Below, piece by piece: positions 18,172 to 26,754 of a DNA stretch of 64,000 nt. The position numbers were made by a program, and so were the translations under genes. The notes beneath the pieces were generated by a model. That model worked only from the letters and a program-made list of their open reading frames with translations. It was not told where the DNA came from and searched no databases. How positions within the stretch are numbered: the first letter of the stretch is position 1; each line of letters begins with the position of its first letter. This DNA is from an uncultured Eubacteriales bacterium (GTDB lineage Bacteria > Bacillota > Clostridia > Oscillospirales > Oscillospiraceae). The stretch lies in the NCBI GenBank assembly GCA_900544765.1, contig UQWI01000008.1:75804-139803 (forward strand), written 5' to 3'.

Positions 18172-19359
18172 TTAAAACTCGCCCAAATATTCCAGTTTCA
18201 GCCCCAAAACCCGCAGAACGCTCTCATCTATGCGGGCTTCGCTGAGCTCGCCGTTTTCCACGGCCTGAGTTATTGCCGCGACGGCGCCGGGGATGTCGCT
18301 CACGCCCAGCAGGATGTCGACGCCGGCTTCAAGCGCCAGGACGCAGCGCTCGCCCTCGCTCCAGGCGGAGAGCGCGCCCATCTCGAGCCCGTCGGTGATG
18401 ACCAGGCCGTCCCAGCCGAGCTGCTCGCGCAGCAGGCCGGTCACGACTTCGCGGGAGAGGCTGGCCGGGTGCTCGGGGTCTATGGCCGTCATCGTGATGT
18501 GGCCCACCATGACCATGTCGGCTCCCGCTTCCATGCCGGAAATGAATGGCTTCAGCTCGCCGTCCATCAGCTCGTCGACGGTTTTGTCCACCGTGGCAGC
18601 GCCGGAGTGCGTGTCCGTATCCGTGTCGCCGTGGCCAGGGAAGTGCTTGAGTGAGCAGATGACGCCCGCGTCGTGGAAGCCCTGCACAGCGGCAGCCACG
18701 AGCTCCGAGGCCTGGTCGAAGTCGTCTGAATAGGCCCGGTCGCCTATGACCGTGTTGTTGGGGTTTGTCCAGACGTCGGCCACGGGCGCGAAGTCCGTGT
18801 TGAAGTGCAGCGCGCGCATGTCGGAGCCGATGGTGCAGGCGTTGTCATGCGCAACCCCGGCGCCCTGGTCCTTGTAGCTGTACATGGGGTCGAGCCAGGT
18901 CGTGCCCAGCTTGTACATCAGCCGGGCAACGTTGCCGCCCTCCTCGTCGGCGGATATGAAGAGCGGTATCTTGCTCATGCTCTGCGCGGAGTCTATCATG
19001 GAGACGGTCTGCTCGCGCGTGACGAGGTTGTCGAGCGAGTATATGAAGCCGCCGACGGGATAGCTCTCAAGCGCGGCGCGCGTGGTCTCGCCCGCGACAG
19101 TGACGGGGGAGACGCCGGTCAGGGCTTCGGGGCGGACTATCATGAGCTGGCATATCTTCTCCGTGAGGCTCATGCCGGAGAGAATTACCTCGGCGCGGCT
19201 CGGGGTTGGCTCCGGCGTCGGTTCCGGAGTGGGGGACGGCGTGGGCTCCGGGGAGGCGCTGACGGCTCCGGGAGTGGGCAGGTCCTGCACGGAGGGAGCG
19301 CCGCAGGCGGCGAGCAGGAGCGCTAGCACAAGTGTGAGAGATAAGGCTGTTCTCTTCAT
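18172..19359 (-). CDS. Glycoside hydrolase family 3 lipoprotein (beta-N-acetylhexosaminidase type)
   Basis: Predicted surface enzyme removing N-acetylglucosamine from cell-wall muropeptides. The 395-residue protein has a lipobox (LLLAACGAP), a Pro/Thr/Glu linker of about 30 residues, and a GH3 N-terminal barrel. The NagZ-type motif KHFPGHGDTDTDTHSGAA supplies the catalytic Asp-His dyad and the nucleophile is in VITDGLEMGAL. The second GH3 domain is absent, as in NagZ-like enzymes. It is a single gene, divergent from the CobW pair. The position outside the membrane suggests wall turnover rather than cytoplasmic recycling. Confidence 0.92.
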   Translation of the reverse strand: MKRTALSLTLVLALLLAACGAPSVQDLPTPGAVSASPEPTPSPTPEPTPEPTPSRAEVILSGMSLTEKICQLMIVRPEALTGVSPVTVAGETTRAALESYPVGGFIYSLDNLVTREQTVSMIDSAQSMSKIPLFISADEEGGNVARLMYKLGTTWLDPMYSYKDQGAGVAHDNACTIGSDMRALHFNTDFAPVADVWTNPNNTVIGDRAYSDDFDQASELVAAAVQGFHDAGVICSLKHFPGHGDTDTDTHSGAATVDKTVDELMDGELKPFISGMEAGADMVMVGHITMTAIDPEHPASLSREVVTGLLREQLGWDGLVITDGLEMGALSAWSEGERCVLALEAGVDILLGVSDIPGAVAAITQAVENGELSEARIDESVLRVLGLKLEYLGEF

Positions 19360-19422
19360 TGGTGTTGACCCTTTCGCTAATTTGTGGTATCATATCAGGT
19401 CGGAGACAAGGGACTCCGAGCA

Positions 19423-19431
19423 ATTATAACA
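19423..19431 (-). promoter_or_regulatory. Extended -10 promoter of the GH3 gene
   Basis: TGTTATAAT on the minus strand, about 65 bases before the GH3 start, in the 103-base divergent gap shared with the CobW-type gene. No clear -35 was found. Confidence 0.55.
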
Positions 19432-19462
19432 CATGTGATTTTGTAAAGGAAGCGCAAAAACT

Positions 19463-20557
19463 ATGGCTAAAATAGACATCTTTTCGGGTTTCCTGGGGGC
19501 GGGCAAGACCACCCTTATAAAGAAACTCATATCCGAAGCCTACGCGGGCGAGAAGCTTGTGCTCATAGAAAACGAGTTCGGTGAGATAAGCGTCGACGGC
19601 GGCTTCCTGGCCGATGCGGGAGTGGAGATTACCGAGATGAGCTCCGGCTGCATCTGCTGCTCCCTCGTCGGCGACTTCGCCGAGGCACTCAAGAAGGTGA
19701 AGGAGCAGTTCTCTCCCGACCGCATACTTATCGAGCCCAGCGGCGTCGGCAAGCTCAGCGACGTCATCCGCGCTGTACAAGACGTCGGCGACCCCGATTT
19801 GGTTCCCGGCAGCTTCACAACCGTGGTGGACGCGACGCGCGCCAAGATGTATATGAAGAACTTCGGCGAGTTCTGGTGCAACCAGGTCGAGAACGCCGGA
19901 ACCATCGTGCTCAGCCGCACCAAGGGCATGAGCGAGAGCAAGCTCGCAGCCTGCGTGGACATGCTGCGCGAGCACAACCAGAGTGCCGTCATCGTCACTA
20001 CGCCCTGGGACGAGCTGGACGGCAAGCAGCTCCGCGCCGCGATGGAGCGTGAGGACACTCTTGCCGCTGAGCTCGAACGCCTGGCGGCCGAGGTCGACGA
20101 CGGCGAGGACGAGTGCTGCTGCGGCCACGGTCACGAGCACCATCACGACCACGACGAGCACTGCGAGCACCACCACGAGCATGAGCACGGCGAGTGCTGC
20201 CACCATGACCATGACCACGAGCATGACCATGACCACGAGCACGAGGGCCACGGGCATCACCATCACCACCACGGCCACGACGCCGACGAGGTGTTCTCCA
20301 GCTGGGGCGTCGAGACGGCAAGACAGTTTACCGAGGAGGAGATTGACGCCGCGCTCCGTGCGCTCGACAGCCTCACATACGGCCAGGTAGTGCGCGCGAA
20401 GGGCTATGTCCCCGCCGACGGCGGCTGGCTCTACTTCGACTATGTCCCCGGTGAGCGCAACCTGCGCCGCGGCGAGGCCGCCGTCACCGGCCGCATCTGC
20501 GTCATAGGCGCCCACCTCGACGAAGAAGGCCTGAAGGAGCTGTTTGACCTTGCCTGA
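19463..20557 (+). CDS. CobW/P47K-family GTPase metallochaperone with histidine-rich insert
   Basis: A 364-residue G3E GTPase likely to insert or deliver a metal such as zinc or nickel. Walker A GFLGAGKTT is at residues 9-17, the metal-binding motif of the family is in SSGCICCSLVG near residue 64, and the effector region ENEFGEISVD is intact. Residues about 217-275 form a His/Cys/Asp/Glu-rich low-complexity stretch with dozens of histidines, a classic metal-storage segment. A short CobW C-terminal domain follows. The stop overlaps the next GTPase gene by 14 bases. No regulator or transporter is adjacent. Confidence 0.9.
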   Translation: MAKIDIFSGFLGAGKTTLIKKLISEAYAGEKLVLIENEFGEISVDGGFLADAGVEITEMSSGCICCSLVGDFAEALKKVKEQFSPDRILIEPSGVGKLSDVIRAVQDVGDPDLVPGSFTTVVDATRAKMYMKNFGEFWCNQVENAGTIVLSRTKGMSESKLAACVDMLREHNQSAVIVTTPWDELDGKQLRAAMEREDTLAAELERLAAEVDDGEDECCCGHGHEHHHDHDEHCEHHHEHEHGECCHHDHDHEHDHDHEHEGHGHHHHHHGHDADEVFSSWGVETARQFTEEEIDAALRALDSLTYGQVVRAKGYVPADGGWLYFDYVPGERNLRRGEAAVTGRICVIGAHLDEEGLKELFDLA

Positions 20558-21500
20558 TAACCAGATTCCCGTTTACCTTTTCACCGGTTTCCTCGAGGCA
20601 GGAAAGACCAGGTTCATACAGGAGACGCTGGAGGACAAGCGTTTCAACAAGGGCGAGCCCACGCTGCTGCTTGTCTGCGAGGAGGGCATAGAGGAGTACG
20701 AGCCCGAGGAGTTTTCCGGCCACCGCGTGAAGCTCAAGGCCGTTGAGGACGAGAGCGATTTGACGCCCGAGAACCTGACCCAGTGGCTGGCCCAGGCCCA
20801 GGCGGAGCGCGTCCTCGTGGAGTACAACGGCATGTGGATGCTCGACAGCCTCTACGGAGCGCTGCCCGAGGGCTGGCTCGTGGCGCAGGAGTTCATGTTT
20901 GCCGACGCGAACACCTTCCTCAACTACAACGCCAACATGCGCCAGCTCACCTACGACAAGCTCAAGAGCGCGGAGCTGGTGGTGTTCAACCGCTTCAAGC
21001 CCGAAATGGACAAGATGGACTTCCACAAGATTGTCCGCGCCGCATCCCGCCGCGCAGACATTGCCTACGAGGCCGCCGACGGCAGCGTAGTCTACGACGA
21101 CATCGAGGACCCGCTGCCCTTCGACATCGACGCGCCCGTAATAGAGATAGCCGACCGCGACTACGCTATCTGGTATCGAGACGTGAGCGAGGAGCCCAAG
21201 AAGTACGCGGGCAAGACCGTGCGCGTCAAGTGCCGCTGCGTCAAGCGGCGCGGCATCCAGGCGGGCTGGGAAATAGCGGGCAGGCACGTAATGACCTGCT
21301 GCGAGGCGGACATCGCCTTCACGGCCTTCATCTGCGACTTCCGCACGGTGCCAGATATGCCGGACGACGGCTGGTTTATCGTCACGGCAAAGATGGACTA
21401 CAAGTTCAACCGCGCCTACGGCCGCAAGGGGCCGGTGCTCACCGCCGAGAGCGCGGAGCCCTGCGAGGCCCCGGACCCGAGCGTCGCCACATTTTTCTGA
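20544..21500 (+). CDS. CobW-like GTPase fused to a DUF1980 (YcgQ/TIGR03943-like) domain
   Basis: A 318-residue two-domain protein. Residues 1-190 are CobW-like with Walker A GFLEAGKTRF, but the CxCC metal motif of the family is missing (LLLVCEEGIEEYEP in its region). Residues about 195-300 (GKTVRVKCRCVKR, then RHVMTCCEADIAFTAF and WFIVTAKM) resemble the C-terminal domain of TIGR03943/YcgQ proteins, which normally pair with a YcgR permease. Start is TTG 20544, with AAGGAG placed 5 bases upstream; it overlaps the previous gene by 14 bases. No permease gene is in the window. The DUF1980 match is by remembered pattern only. Confidence 0.75.
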   Translation: MTLPDNQIPVYLFTGFLEAGKTRFIQETLEDKRFNKGEPTLLLVCEEGIEEYEPEEFSGHRVKLKAVEDESDLTPENLTQWLAQAQAERVLVEYNGMWMLDSLYGALPEGWLVAQEFMFADANTFLNYNANMRQLTYDKLKSAELVVFNRFKPEMDKMDFHKIVRAASRRADIAYEAADGSVVYDDIEDPLPFDIDAPVIEIADRDYAIWYRDVSEEPKKYAGKTVRVKCRCVKRRGIQAGWEIAGRHVMTCCEADIAFTAFICDFRTVPDMPDDGWFIVTAKMDYKFNRAYGRKGPVLTAESAEPCEAPDPSVATFF

Positions 21501-21508
21501 TATAGTAT

Positions 21509-21532
21509 GCCCCGGGCGGAAGCGCCCGGGGC
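21509..21532. terminator. Bidirectional terminator between GTPase pair and small lipoprotein gene
   Basis: A 10-bp GC stem (21509-21518 with 21523-21532, loop GAAG) followed on the plus strand by GTTTCATT. It lies between two convergent genes, adjacent to both stop codons. Confidence 0.65.
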
Positions 21533-21535
21533 GTT

Positions 21536-21652
21536 TCATTGCGCCTGGCCGCCGTTGAGCTCGACCATGTCGTAGCCGGGGCCGGACTGCTCCGCGCAGC
21601 CGCCCAGGCCCAGCAGCATCAGGGCCAGGAAAAGCGCTGCAAGCCTTTTCAT
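21536..21652 (-). CDS. Very small predicted lipoprotein (38 residues)
   Basis: A 38-residue reading frame beginning MKRLAALFLALMLLGLGGCA, which is a textbook lipoprotein signal with lipobox LGGC, leaving a mature peptide of only about 20 residues. AAGGAG lies 8 bases before the ATG, and a stable hairpin follows its stop. These three signs support a real gene despite the size. The function is unknown; small lipoproteins of this kind are frequent and poorly conserved in Clostridia. Confidence 0.6.
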   Translation of the reverse strand: MKRLAALFLALMLLGLGGCAEQSGPGYDMVELNGGQAQ

Positions 21653-21701
21653 GCAATCAGCTCCTTGCGCCTATGAGACGATTGCGGCGCGCCAAGGTTC
21701 C

Positions 21702-21733
21702 AAAATACAAACCCCCGCCGTCTCGACGGGGGT
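21702..21733 (-). terminator. Rho-independent terminator after HAD gene
   Basis: On the minus strand a 7-bp GC stem with a further G-U/C-G extension (arms 21727-21733 and 21711-21717) runs into TTTGTATTTT. It lies 8 bases after the HAD gene stop. Confidence 0.75.
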
Positions 21734-21740
21734 CGTGCTT

Positions 21741-22538
21741 TCAGCCTTTGAGCACCCGGGCGAGCTCGGCTACGTCGGCCAGGACGTATCTGGGCTGCGT
21801 CTCGCTGCCGCGCAGCATGTCGGGGAGCGTCTCGCCGCTGAGTACCAGCACGCTGACCGCGCCGGCGTTCACGGCGACGGCAATGTCGGTATAAAGCCGG
21901 TCGCCCACGCAGCAGATGCGCTCGTTGGGCACATTGCGCATCTCCGATATTATGTCAACCATTGCCCGGTTGGGCTTGCCGATGAAGTGCGGCTTTACAC
22001 CGCTTGCGGCGGTGAGTAGGGCGCAGATGCTGCCGCAGTCGGGCAGCACTTCTCCGGCGGGCATGGGGCAGACCCAGTCGGGGTTCGCGGCTATAAAGGC
22101 CGCGCCCCGGCGCAGGAAGTGGACGGCGCGGTCGAGCTTTTCATAGGTCAAAGTGGTGTCAAATCCGGCGCAAACCACTGTTGCATCGTCATTTTGCGTG
22201 AGTTCCACGCCGTAGCTGATGAGCTCGCGCTCAAAGGCGGGCGTGCCTAGGACATACACCCGTTCGCCTGGGTGGCGGGTCTTGAGGTACATGCCGGTGG
22301 CCATGCCGGAGGTGAATACGTTCTCGCGCTCGCAGGGGAAGCCCAGCTTCCTGAGACGAGTTATGTAATCCTCTCCGGCGCGGGAAGAGTTGTTCGTCAG
22401 ATAGATGTAGTCGCGGCCGGTGGCCTCGAGCGTGCGGATGAAGTCGACGGCGCCGGGAAAGACCTCGTCGCCGAGATAGAGTGTGCCATCCATGTCCAGC
22501 AGGAACAGGGAGCATTCTCGCAGAGCATCGTAGTTCAT
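21741..22538 (-). CDS. HAD-superfamily phosphatase, subfamily IIA (NagD-like)
   Basis: A 265-residue cytoplasmic phosphatase acting on small phosphorylated metabolites. HAD motif I is [12 protein letters not shown] near residues 13-24, motif II is YLTNNSSR, motif III includes the lysine in FIGKPNRAM, and motif IV is [13 protein letters not shown]. The large C2 cap between motifs II and III and the NNS tripeptide place it in the NagD/AraL class. The ATG overlaps the stop of the AAA+ gene (ATGA), so the two are coupled. Substrate is not predictable. Confidence 0.92.
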   Translation of the reverse strand: MNYDALRECSLFLLDMDGTLYLGDEVFPGAVDFIRTLEATGRDYIYLTNNSSRAGEDYITRLRKLGFPCERENVFTSGMATGMYLKTRHPGERVYVLGTPAFERELISYGVELTQNDDATVVCAGFDTTLTYEKLDRAVHFLRRGAAFIAANPDWVCPMPAGEVLPDCGSICALLTAASGVKPHFIGKPNRAMVDIISEMRNVPNERICCVGDRLYTDIAVAVNAGAVSVLVLSGETLPDMLRGSETQPRYVLADVAELARVLKG

Positions 22539-23962
22539 TCTTTGTCCTCCAAGTCTTGTGGCAGCAGTGTCATGAGCTCGTCGCGCGTGGGGGCTTCCAG
22601 CGCGGCGAGGCGGTCGGCCTGGCGCGAGACGGCGTCCTCGAAGAGGTTGCGCACGGTCCGGCCGTTGCCGAAGTTCTCGTCCCGGCCCTCGTACAGCCGC
22701 GCGAGAAGGGCGCTGAGGGCCTCGTCTGCCTCGGGCGAGAGGACGTAACCGTTCTTTTCGCAGTTGAGCAGGAAGATGCCGCGCAGCTCGTCGGGGGTGT
22801 AGTCGGGAAAGTGGATGTACTTGTTGAAGCGGGATTCCAGCCCGGGGTTCGAGGAGATGAAGCGCTCCATCGGCCCGGAATAGCCCGCGACTATGACCAC
22901 CAGCTCGTCGCGGTGGTCCTCCATTGCCTTGAGCAGGGTTTCGATGGCCTCGCGGCCGAAGTCGTTTGCGCCGCCCGAAGCGAGGGAGTAGGCCTCGTCG
23001 ATAAACAGCACGCCGCCGAGCGCGCTGTCAATTACCTGCGCGGTTTTCATGGCGGTCTGGCCGACATAGCCGGCAACCAGCCCTGAGCGGTCGACCTCCA
23101 CGAGCTGGCCGCTTTTGAGCGCGCCTATGGCCGCATAGAGCTCGCCGAGCAGGCGCGCGACCGTGGTCTTGCCCGTGCCGGGGTTGCCGGTGAAAACCAT
23201 GTGCAGGCTCACGGGCGCGGCGGGCAGCCCGGCCTCCAGGCGCAGCGAGCGGACTTTGACGAGGTTTACGAGGCTCTTGACCTCTTCCTTTACGTCCTTG
23301 AGGCCTATAAGGCCGTCGAGCTCGGCCATGAGCTCGTCCAGCGAGCGGCGCGGCTGCTCGGTCACAGTGGGTTCCGCCTCCGGCTCCGGGGCTTTGGCCT
23401 CAGCGGCGCCTGAGCGTGCGGGCGGCGCCTTGTCCAGGAAGGACGGCTCGCTGGTCGTGACGTAGTCCATGGGGTTGAGCGGCTCTTTGGAGGGCTTGAC
23501 GCCCGCGCTGTCGCAGACGGCGGAGAGCTTGGCGGACATGTCGGAGATGTATCCCGCCTCGCTGCGGCTTATTTCGCCGTCAACTGCGGCAAGGCTGAGC
23601 AGGATGTTTGTGACCATGCGCGCAAAGACGCGGGAGTAGTCCCGGCCGGAGGCGGCGTCGCGCTCGGCCAGGCTCCAGAAGAACATGGGCGGCAGCGCCT
23701 CGGGCTCGTCCAGGACGCGGCCTGTGAGGCTCCACAGCAGTTCTTCGGGCTGCTCTCTGCCCTTGGAGTAGAGCGCGTTGTATGAGTCAACGTGGGCCTG
23801 GGTGACGGAGCCCGTGCATTTCCAGAGGCCGAGGGCGCTCCGGCGCATGAAATCGTCGAGCCCGGCGGCGCAGCCGCGCCCCGCCGCGCGGTAAAAGGCC
23901 TCGGTGTTCGCAATGTATTCACGATGCAGCTCATCGCTTGAGCGCGTCCAGACAGAGGGCAT
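22535..23962 (-). CDS. CbxX/SpoVK-type AAA+ ATPase
   Basis: A 475-residue AAA+ protein. About the first 180 residues are a helical domain of unknown role, then a charged Pro/Glu linker, and from about residue 215 a CbxX/CfqX-type module ([18 protein letters not shown]). Walker A is [14 protein letters not shown], Walker B is [11 protein letters not shown], sensor 1 is [11 protein letters not shown] and the arginine finger is in [12 protein letters not shown]. SpoVK of Bacillus sporulation and Rubisco activase CbxX share this fold; the N-terminus is unlike either. ATG 23962 with TTGGAGG is preferred to an upstream in-frame ATG at 23992 lacking a site. Confidence 0.85.
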   Translation of the reverse strand: MPSVWTRSSDELHREYIANTEAFYRAAGRGCAAGLDDFMRRSALGLWKCTGSVTQAHVDSYNALYSKGREQPEELLWSLTGRVLDEPEALPPMFFWSLAERDAASGRDYSRVFARMVTNILLSLAAVDGEISRSEAGYISDMSAKLSAVCDSAGVKPSKEPLNPMDYVTTSEPSFLDKAPPARSGAAEAKAPEPEAEPTVTEQPRRSLDELMAELDGLIGLKDVKEEVKSLVNLVKVRSLRLEAGLPAAPVSLHMVFTGNPGTGKTTVARLLGELYAAIGALKSGQLVEVDRSGLVAGYVGQTAMKTAQVIDSALGGVLFIDEAYSLASGGANDFGREAIETLLKAMEDHRDELVVIVAGYSGPMERFISSNPGLESRFNKYIHFPDYTPDELRGIFLLNCEKNGYVLSPEADEALSALLARLYEGRDENFGNGRTVRNLFEDAVSRQADRLAALEAPTRDELMTLLPQDLEDKE

Positions 23963-24040
23963 AATGTACCTCCAAACAGCCAAGTTTCCCATCTATTATA
24001 ACTTAGACTCAGGCCGTGCGCAAGAGGCCATGCCTCGCAG

Positions 24041-24154
24041 GCCGCCGCCGGGCGGGGGCGGTGCAGCCACAGGCGGCTGCAGGCCACTAGTGGGAAGCTT
24101 TCTTTTGTCTTGAAAAAAGAAAGCTCCCCACACCCCGAAAGAAATTCGCTTTGG
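24041..24154. repeat. Left arm of an inverted-repeat element upstream of htpG
   Basis: This segment (GCCGCC-rich end, then a hairpin around 24095-24126, then CACCCCGAAAG) reappears as a diverged reverse complement at 24429-24603. No convincing gene lies in or between the arms. The hairpin itself (AAGCTTTCTTTT ... AAAGAAAGCT) looks terminator-like. Likely a non-coding mobile or dispersed repeat. Confidence 0.6.
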
Positions 24155-24428
24155 CGCTAAACCAGCCTAACCACGCTGTAATATGCGTTTCAGCATACCG
24201 GCAGTGGGAACTTAGTCAGAGGGTATTTGTGCCACGACATCCGCGGACTCGCTTCGCGTACCGCTCCGTTGGGCAGTGAGTCCACCTCGGCTGTGCCGCG
24301 TGAAGATTTAGCAGCTGCTTTTGGCAAGGTCGGCGCAGCCGAGCTATACTTCCGCTTCCGCTAATCCGTTCTACCCTGTACGATACGGTACCCGGCTGTG
24401 TGGCTGCAGGGTCGTGGGATACGGTAGC
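24155..24428. other. Non-coding core between the inverted-repeat arms
   Basis: About 275 bases with no ribosome-binding site or credible reading frame on either strand and no recognisable RNA family. It contains several short GC palindromes. I see no gene in it. Confidence 0.5.
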
Positions 24429-24603
24429 AAAGCGGATTTCCTTTCGGGGTCTGGGACGCTTTCTTTGAACAAGACCAAAGAAAGCGCCCCAGGAGTGCAG
24501 CAGCCGCCCTCGGCTGCACCCATTACGTCGGGCGACGTGGCATCTGGTGGGTGCCCCCACGGGCCGCAGCCCTGTGGCTGCACCATCCCCGCCTGGCGGC
24601 GGG
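24429..24603. repeat. Right arm of the inverted-repeat element upstream of htpG
   Basis: Reverse-complement relative of 24041-24154: it holds the same hairpin motif (GCTTTCTTTG ... CAAAGAAAGC near 24459-24485), the CTTTCGGGG block and the CCGCCTGGCGGCGGG end. It is longer than the left arm by roughly 60 bases of extra sequence around 24490-24560. It ends 2 bases before the -35 box of htpG. Confidence 0.6.
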
Positions 24604-24605
24604 AG

Positions 24606-24633
24606 TTGAATTTTCACGGCGTCGTGGTATAAT
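24606..24633 (+). promoter_or_regulatory. Sigma-A promoter of htpG
   Basis: TTGAAT (24606-24611), 16-base spacer, TATAAT (24628-24633), 72 bases before the htpG start. No CIRCE operator is visible. Confidence 0.75.
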
Positions 24634-24705
24634 ATAGTTTTAGGTGAAAGCCGGGGAAGCCGGTACCTTATAGATGTGTAAACTAATAATACTGGAGGCA
24701 TATAC

Positions 24706-26613
24706 ATGTCCAAGAAACAATTCAAGGCCGAGAGCAAGCGCCTGCTCGACCTGATGGTCAACTCCATCTACACGCACAAGGAAATTTTCCTGCGTGAGAT
24801 AATCTCGAACGCGTCCGACGCCATAGACAAGCTGGCCTACCTCGCGCTCACTGACGATAAGGTTGGCATAAGCCGCGACGACTTCGGTATCCTCATCAGC
24901 GTTGACAAGGACGCCAACACCTTGACCGTTTCCGACAACGGCATCGGCATGAGCAGCGAAGAGCTGGAGAGCAACCTCGGCGTTATCGCCAAGAGCGGCT
25001 CCATGGCTTTCAAGGCCGAGCACGGCGAGGACGCCAAGGACACCGACATCATCGGCCAGTTCGGCGTGGGCTTCTACAGCGCGTTCATGGTCTCCGACAA
25101 GGTGACGGTCATATCCCGCGCCTACGGCGCGGACAAGGCCTACAAGTGGGAGAGCTCCGGAGCGGACGGCTACACTATTACTGAATGCGACAAGGATGGG
25201 GTCGGTACGGACGTCATCATGCACCTCAAGGCCGACGACGAGAACGAGCGCTACTCGGATTACCTCCAGGCCTGGAAGATAATGCGCCTGGTGAAGAAGT
25301 ACAGCGACTACATCCGCTGGCCCATCCGTATGGATGTGGAGCGCCCTGAAATGAAGGAGACCGGGGAAAAGAACGAGGACGGCTCTCCCAAGTACGAAAC
25401 CGTGACGAAGGTGGAGCGCGAGACCATAAACTCTCAGATACCCATTTGGCAGCGCAGCAAGAGCGAGGTCACGGACGAGCAGTGCATGGAGTTCTACAAG
25501 GAGCACTGGCACGATACCACCGACCCGGCCTGCGTCATCCGCATCAACGCCGAGGGCCAGGTGAGCTATAAGGCGATGCTCTTCATCCCCGGACGTCAGC
25601 TGCTCGACTACATGACCAGCACCTACGAGCCCGGCCCCGAGCTCTATTCCAGCGGCGTTATGATTATGGAGCACTGCCAGGATTTGCTCGCAGAGAGCTT
25701 TTACTTCGTACGCGGCATTGTGGATTCGCCGGACCTGAGCCTCAACATATCCCGCGAAATGCTCCAGCATGACAGGCAGCTCAAGCTTATAGCCCAGAAC
25801 ATAAATAAGCGCATCAAGAGCGAGCTCACAAAGATGCTCGCCAACGACAGGCCCAAGTACGAGGAGTTCTACGCCAACTACGGCCGCCAGCTGCGCTACG
25901 GCGCGGTGGCGAACTACGGGCAGGATATCGAGAGCCTGCGCGAGCTGCTGCTCTACCACACGGATGCGGAAAAAACTTCGACTTTGAAAGAATATGTCGG
26001 GAACATGCCGACCAGTCAGTCCGTCATATATTACGCCGTGGGCGAGAGCGTGGCGAAGATTCTGCGCCTGCCCCAGGCAGAGCTCGTGCGCAGCCGCGGC
26101 TTCGGGCTGCTGTGCATGACGGATGAAGTGGATGAATATATAGTCGAGCAGCTGCGTGAGCAGGATGGGAAGAAGTTCTGCAATATAGTGACGGACGACC
26201 TCGGATTGCAGACCGAGGCCGAGAAGGCGGAGCTTGAAGCCAAGGAGGAGAGCGCGAAGGACACGCTGGATTTCGTGCGCGAAACCCTGGGCGACAAGGT
26301 GGCAGTGGTGCGCCTGAGCAACAAGCTCGTCAGCGCGCCCGTGTGCCTGACCACGGAGGGCTCCGTGACGCTGGAGATGGAGCGGTACTTCAGGAAACTG
26401 CCGCCCACGGGCATGGAGCCGCCCAAGGCCAGGCGCGTGCTGGAGCTCAATGGCGACAGCCCTGCCTTCGCCGCGCTGGAGAGCGCCGTGAAGTCGGACA
26501 GCGAGCGGGCCAGGAAACTGGTGGACATACTGCACTGCCAGGCCCTGCTGATGGCCGGCGAGGAGCTCGAGGACCCCGCGGCGTATGCGGAGGAGGTCTG
26601 CTCCCTGTTCTGA
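24706..26613 (+). CDS. htpG: Molecular chaperone HtpG (Hsp90)
   Basis: ATP-dependent dimeric chaperone of the cytosol. The 635-residue protein shows the GHKL ATPase motifs: EIFLREIISNASDAIDKL (Asn-box, residues about 26-43), DNGIGM, GQFGVGFYSAFMVSD, followed by the middle domain and a C-terminal dimerisation domain. The cytosolic MEEVD tail is absent, as in all bacterial forms. GGAGG lies 9 bases before the ATG. It has its own promoter next to the repeat element. hemW follows after 141 bases with a GC hairpin but no U-tract between, so read-through is possible. Confidence 0.97.
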   Translation: MSKKQFKAESKRLLDLMVNSIYTHKEIFLREIISNASDAIDKLAYLALTDDKVGISRDDFGILISVDKDANTLTVSDNGIGMSSEELESNLGVIAKSGSMAFKAEHGEDAKDTDIIGQFGVGFYSAFMVSDKVTVISRAYGADKAYKWESSGADGYTITECDKDGVGTDVIMHLKADDENERYSDYLQAWKIMRLVKKYSDYIRWPIRMDVERPEMKETGEKNEDGSPKYETVTKVERETINSQIPIWQRSKSEVTDEQCMEFYKEHWHDTTDPACVIRINAEGQVSYKAMLFIPGRQLLDYMTSTYEPGPELYSSGVMIMEHCQDLLAESFYFVRGIVDSPDLSLNISREMLQHDRQLKLIAQNINKRIKSELTKMLANDRPKYEEFYANYGRQLRYGAVANYGQDIESLRELLLYHTDAEKTSTLKEYVGNMPTSQSVIYYAVGESVAKILRLPQAELVRSRGFGLLCMTDEVDEYIVEQLREQDGKKFCNIVTDDLGLQTEAEKAELEAKEESAKDTLDFVRETLGDKVAVVRLSNKLVSAPVCLTTEGSVTLEMERYFRKLPPTGMEPPKARRVLELNGDSPAFAALESAVKSDSERARKLVDILHCQALLMAGEELEDPAAYAEEVCSLF

Positions 26614-26754
26614 GGAGGACGCCGTGCGGGCGTGCTGCTCAGCACGGCAAAGACCGGCGCAAAGTCCGTTAAAGTCGGCGTGCAAAAAGCCCGCCCCTGC
26701 CCGGCGTGCAGCAGCCCTGCGCAGCCTCCCTTACCCCAAAAAGGAGAAATGTCA

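Noticed and set aside
24640..26685. A 681-codon minus-strand frame opposite htpG
   Set aside because: It mirrors the htpG codons, lacks start signals and shows no domain; a by-product of GC-rich third positions.
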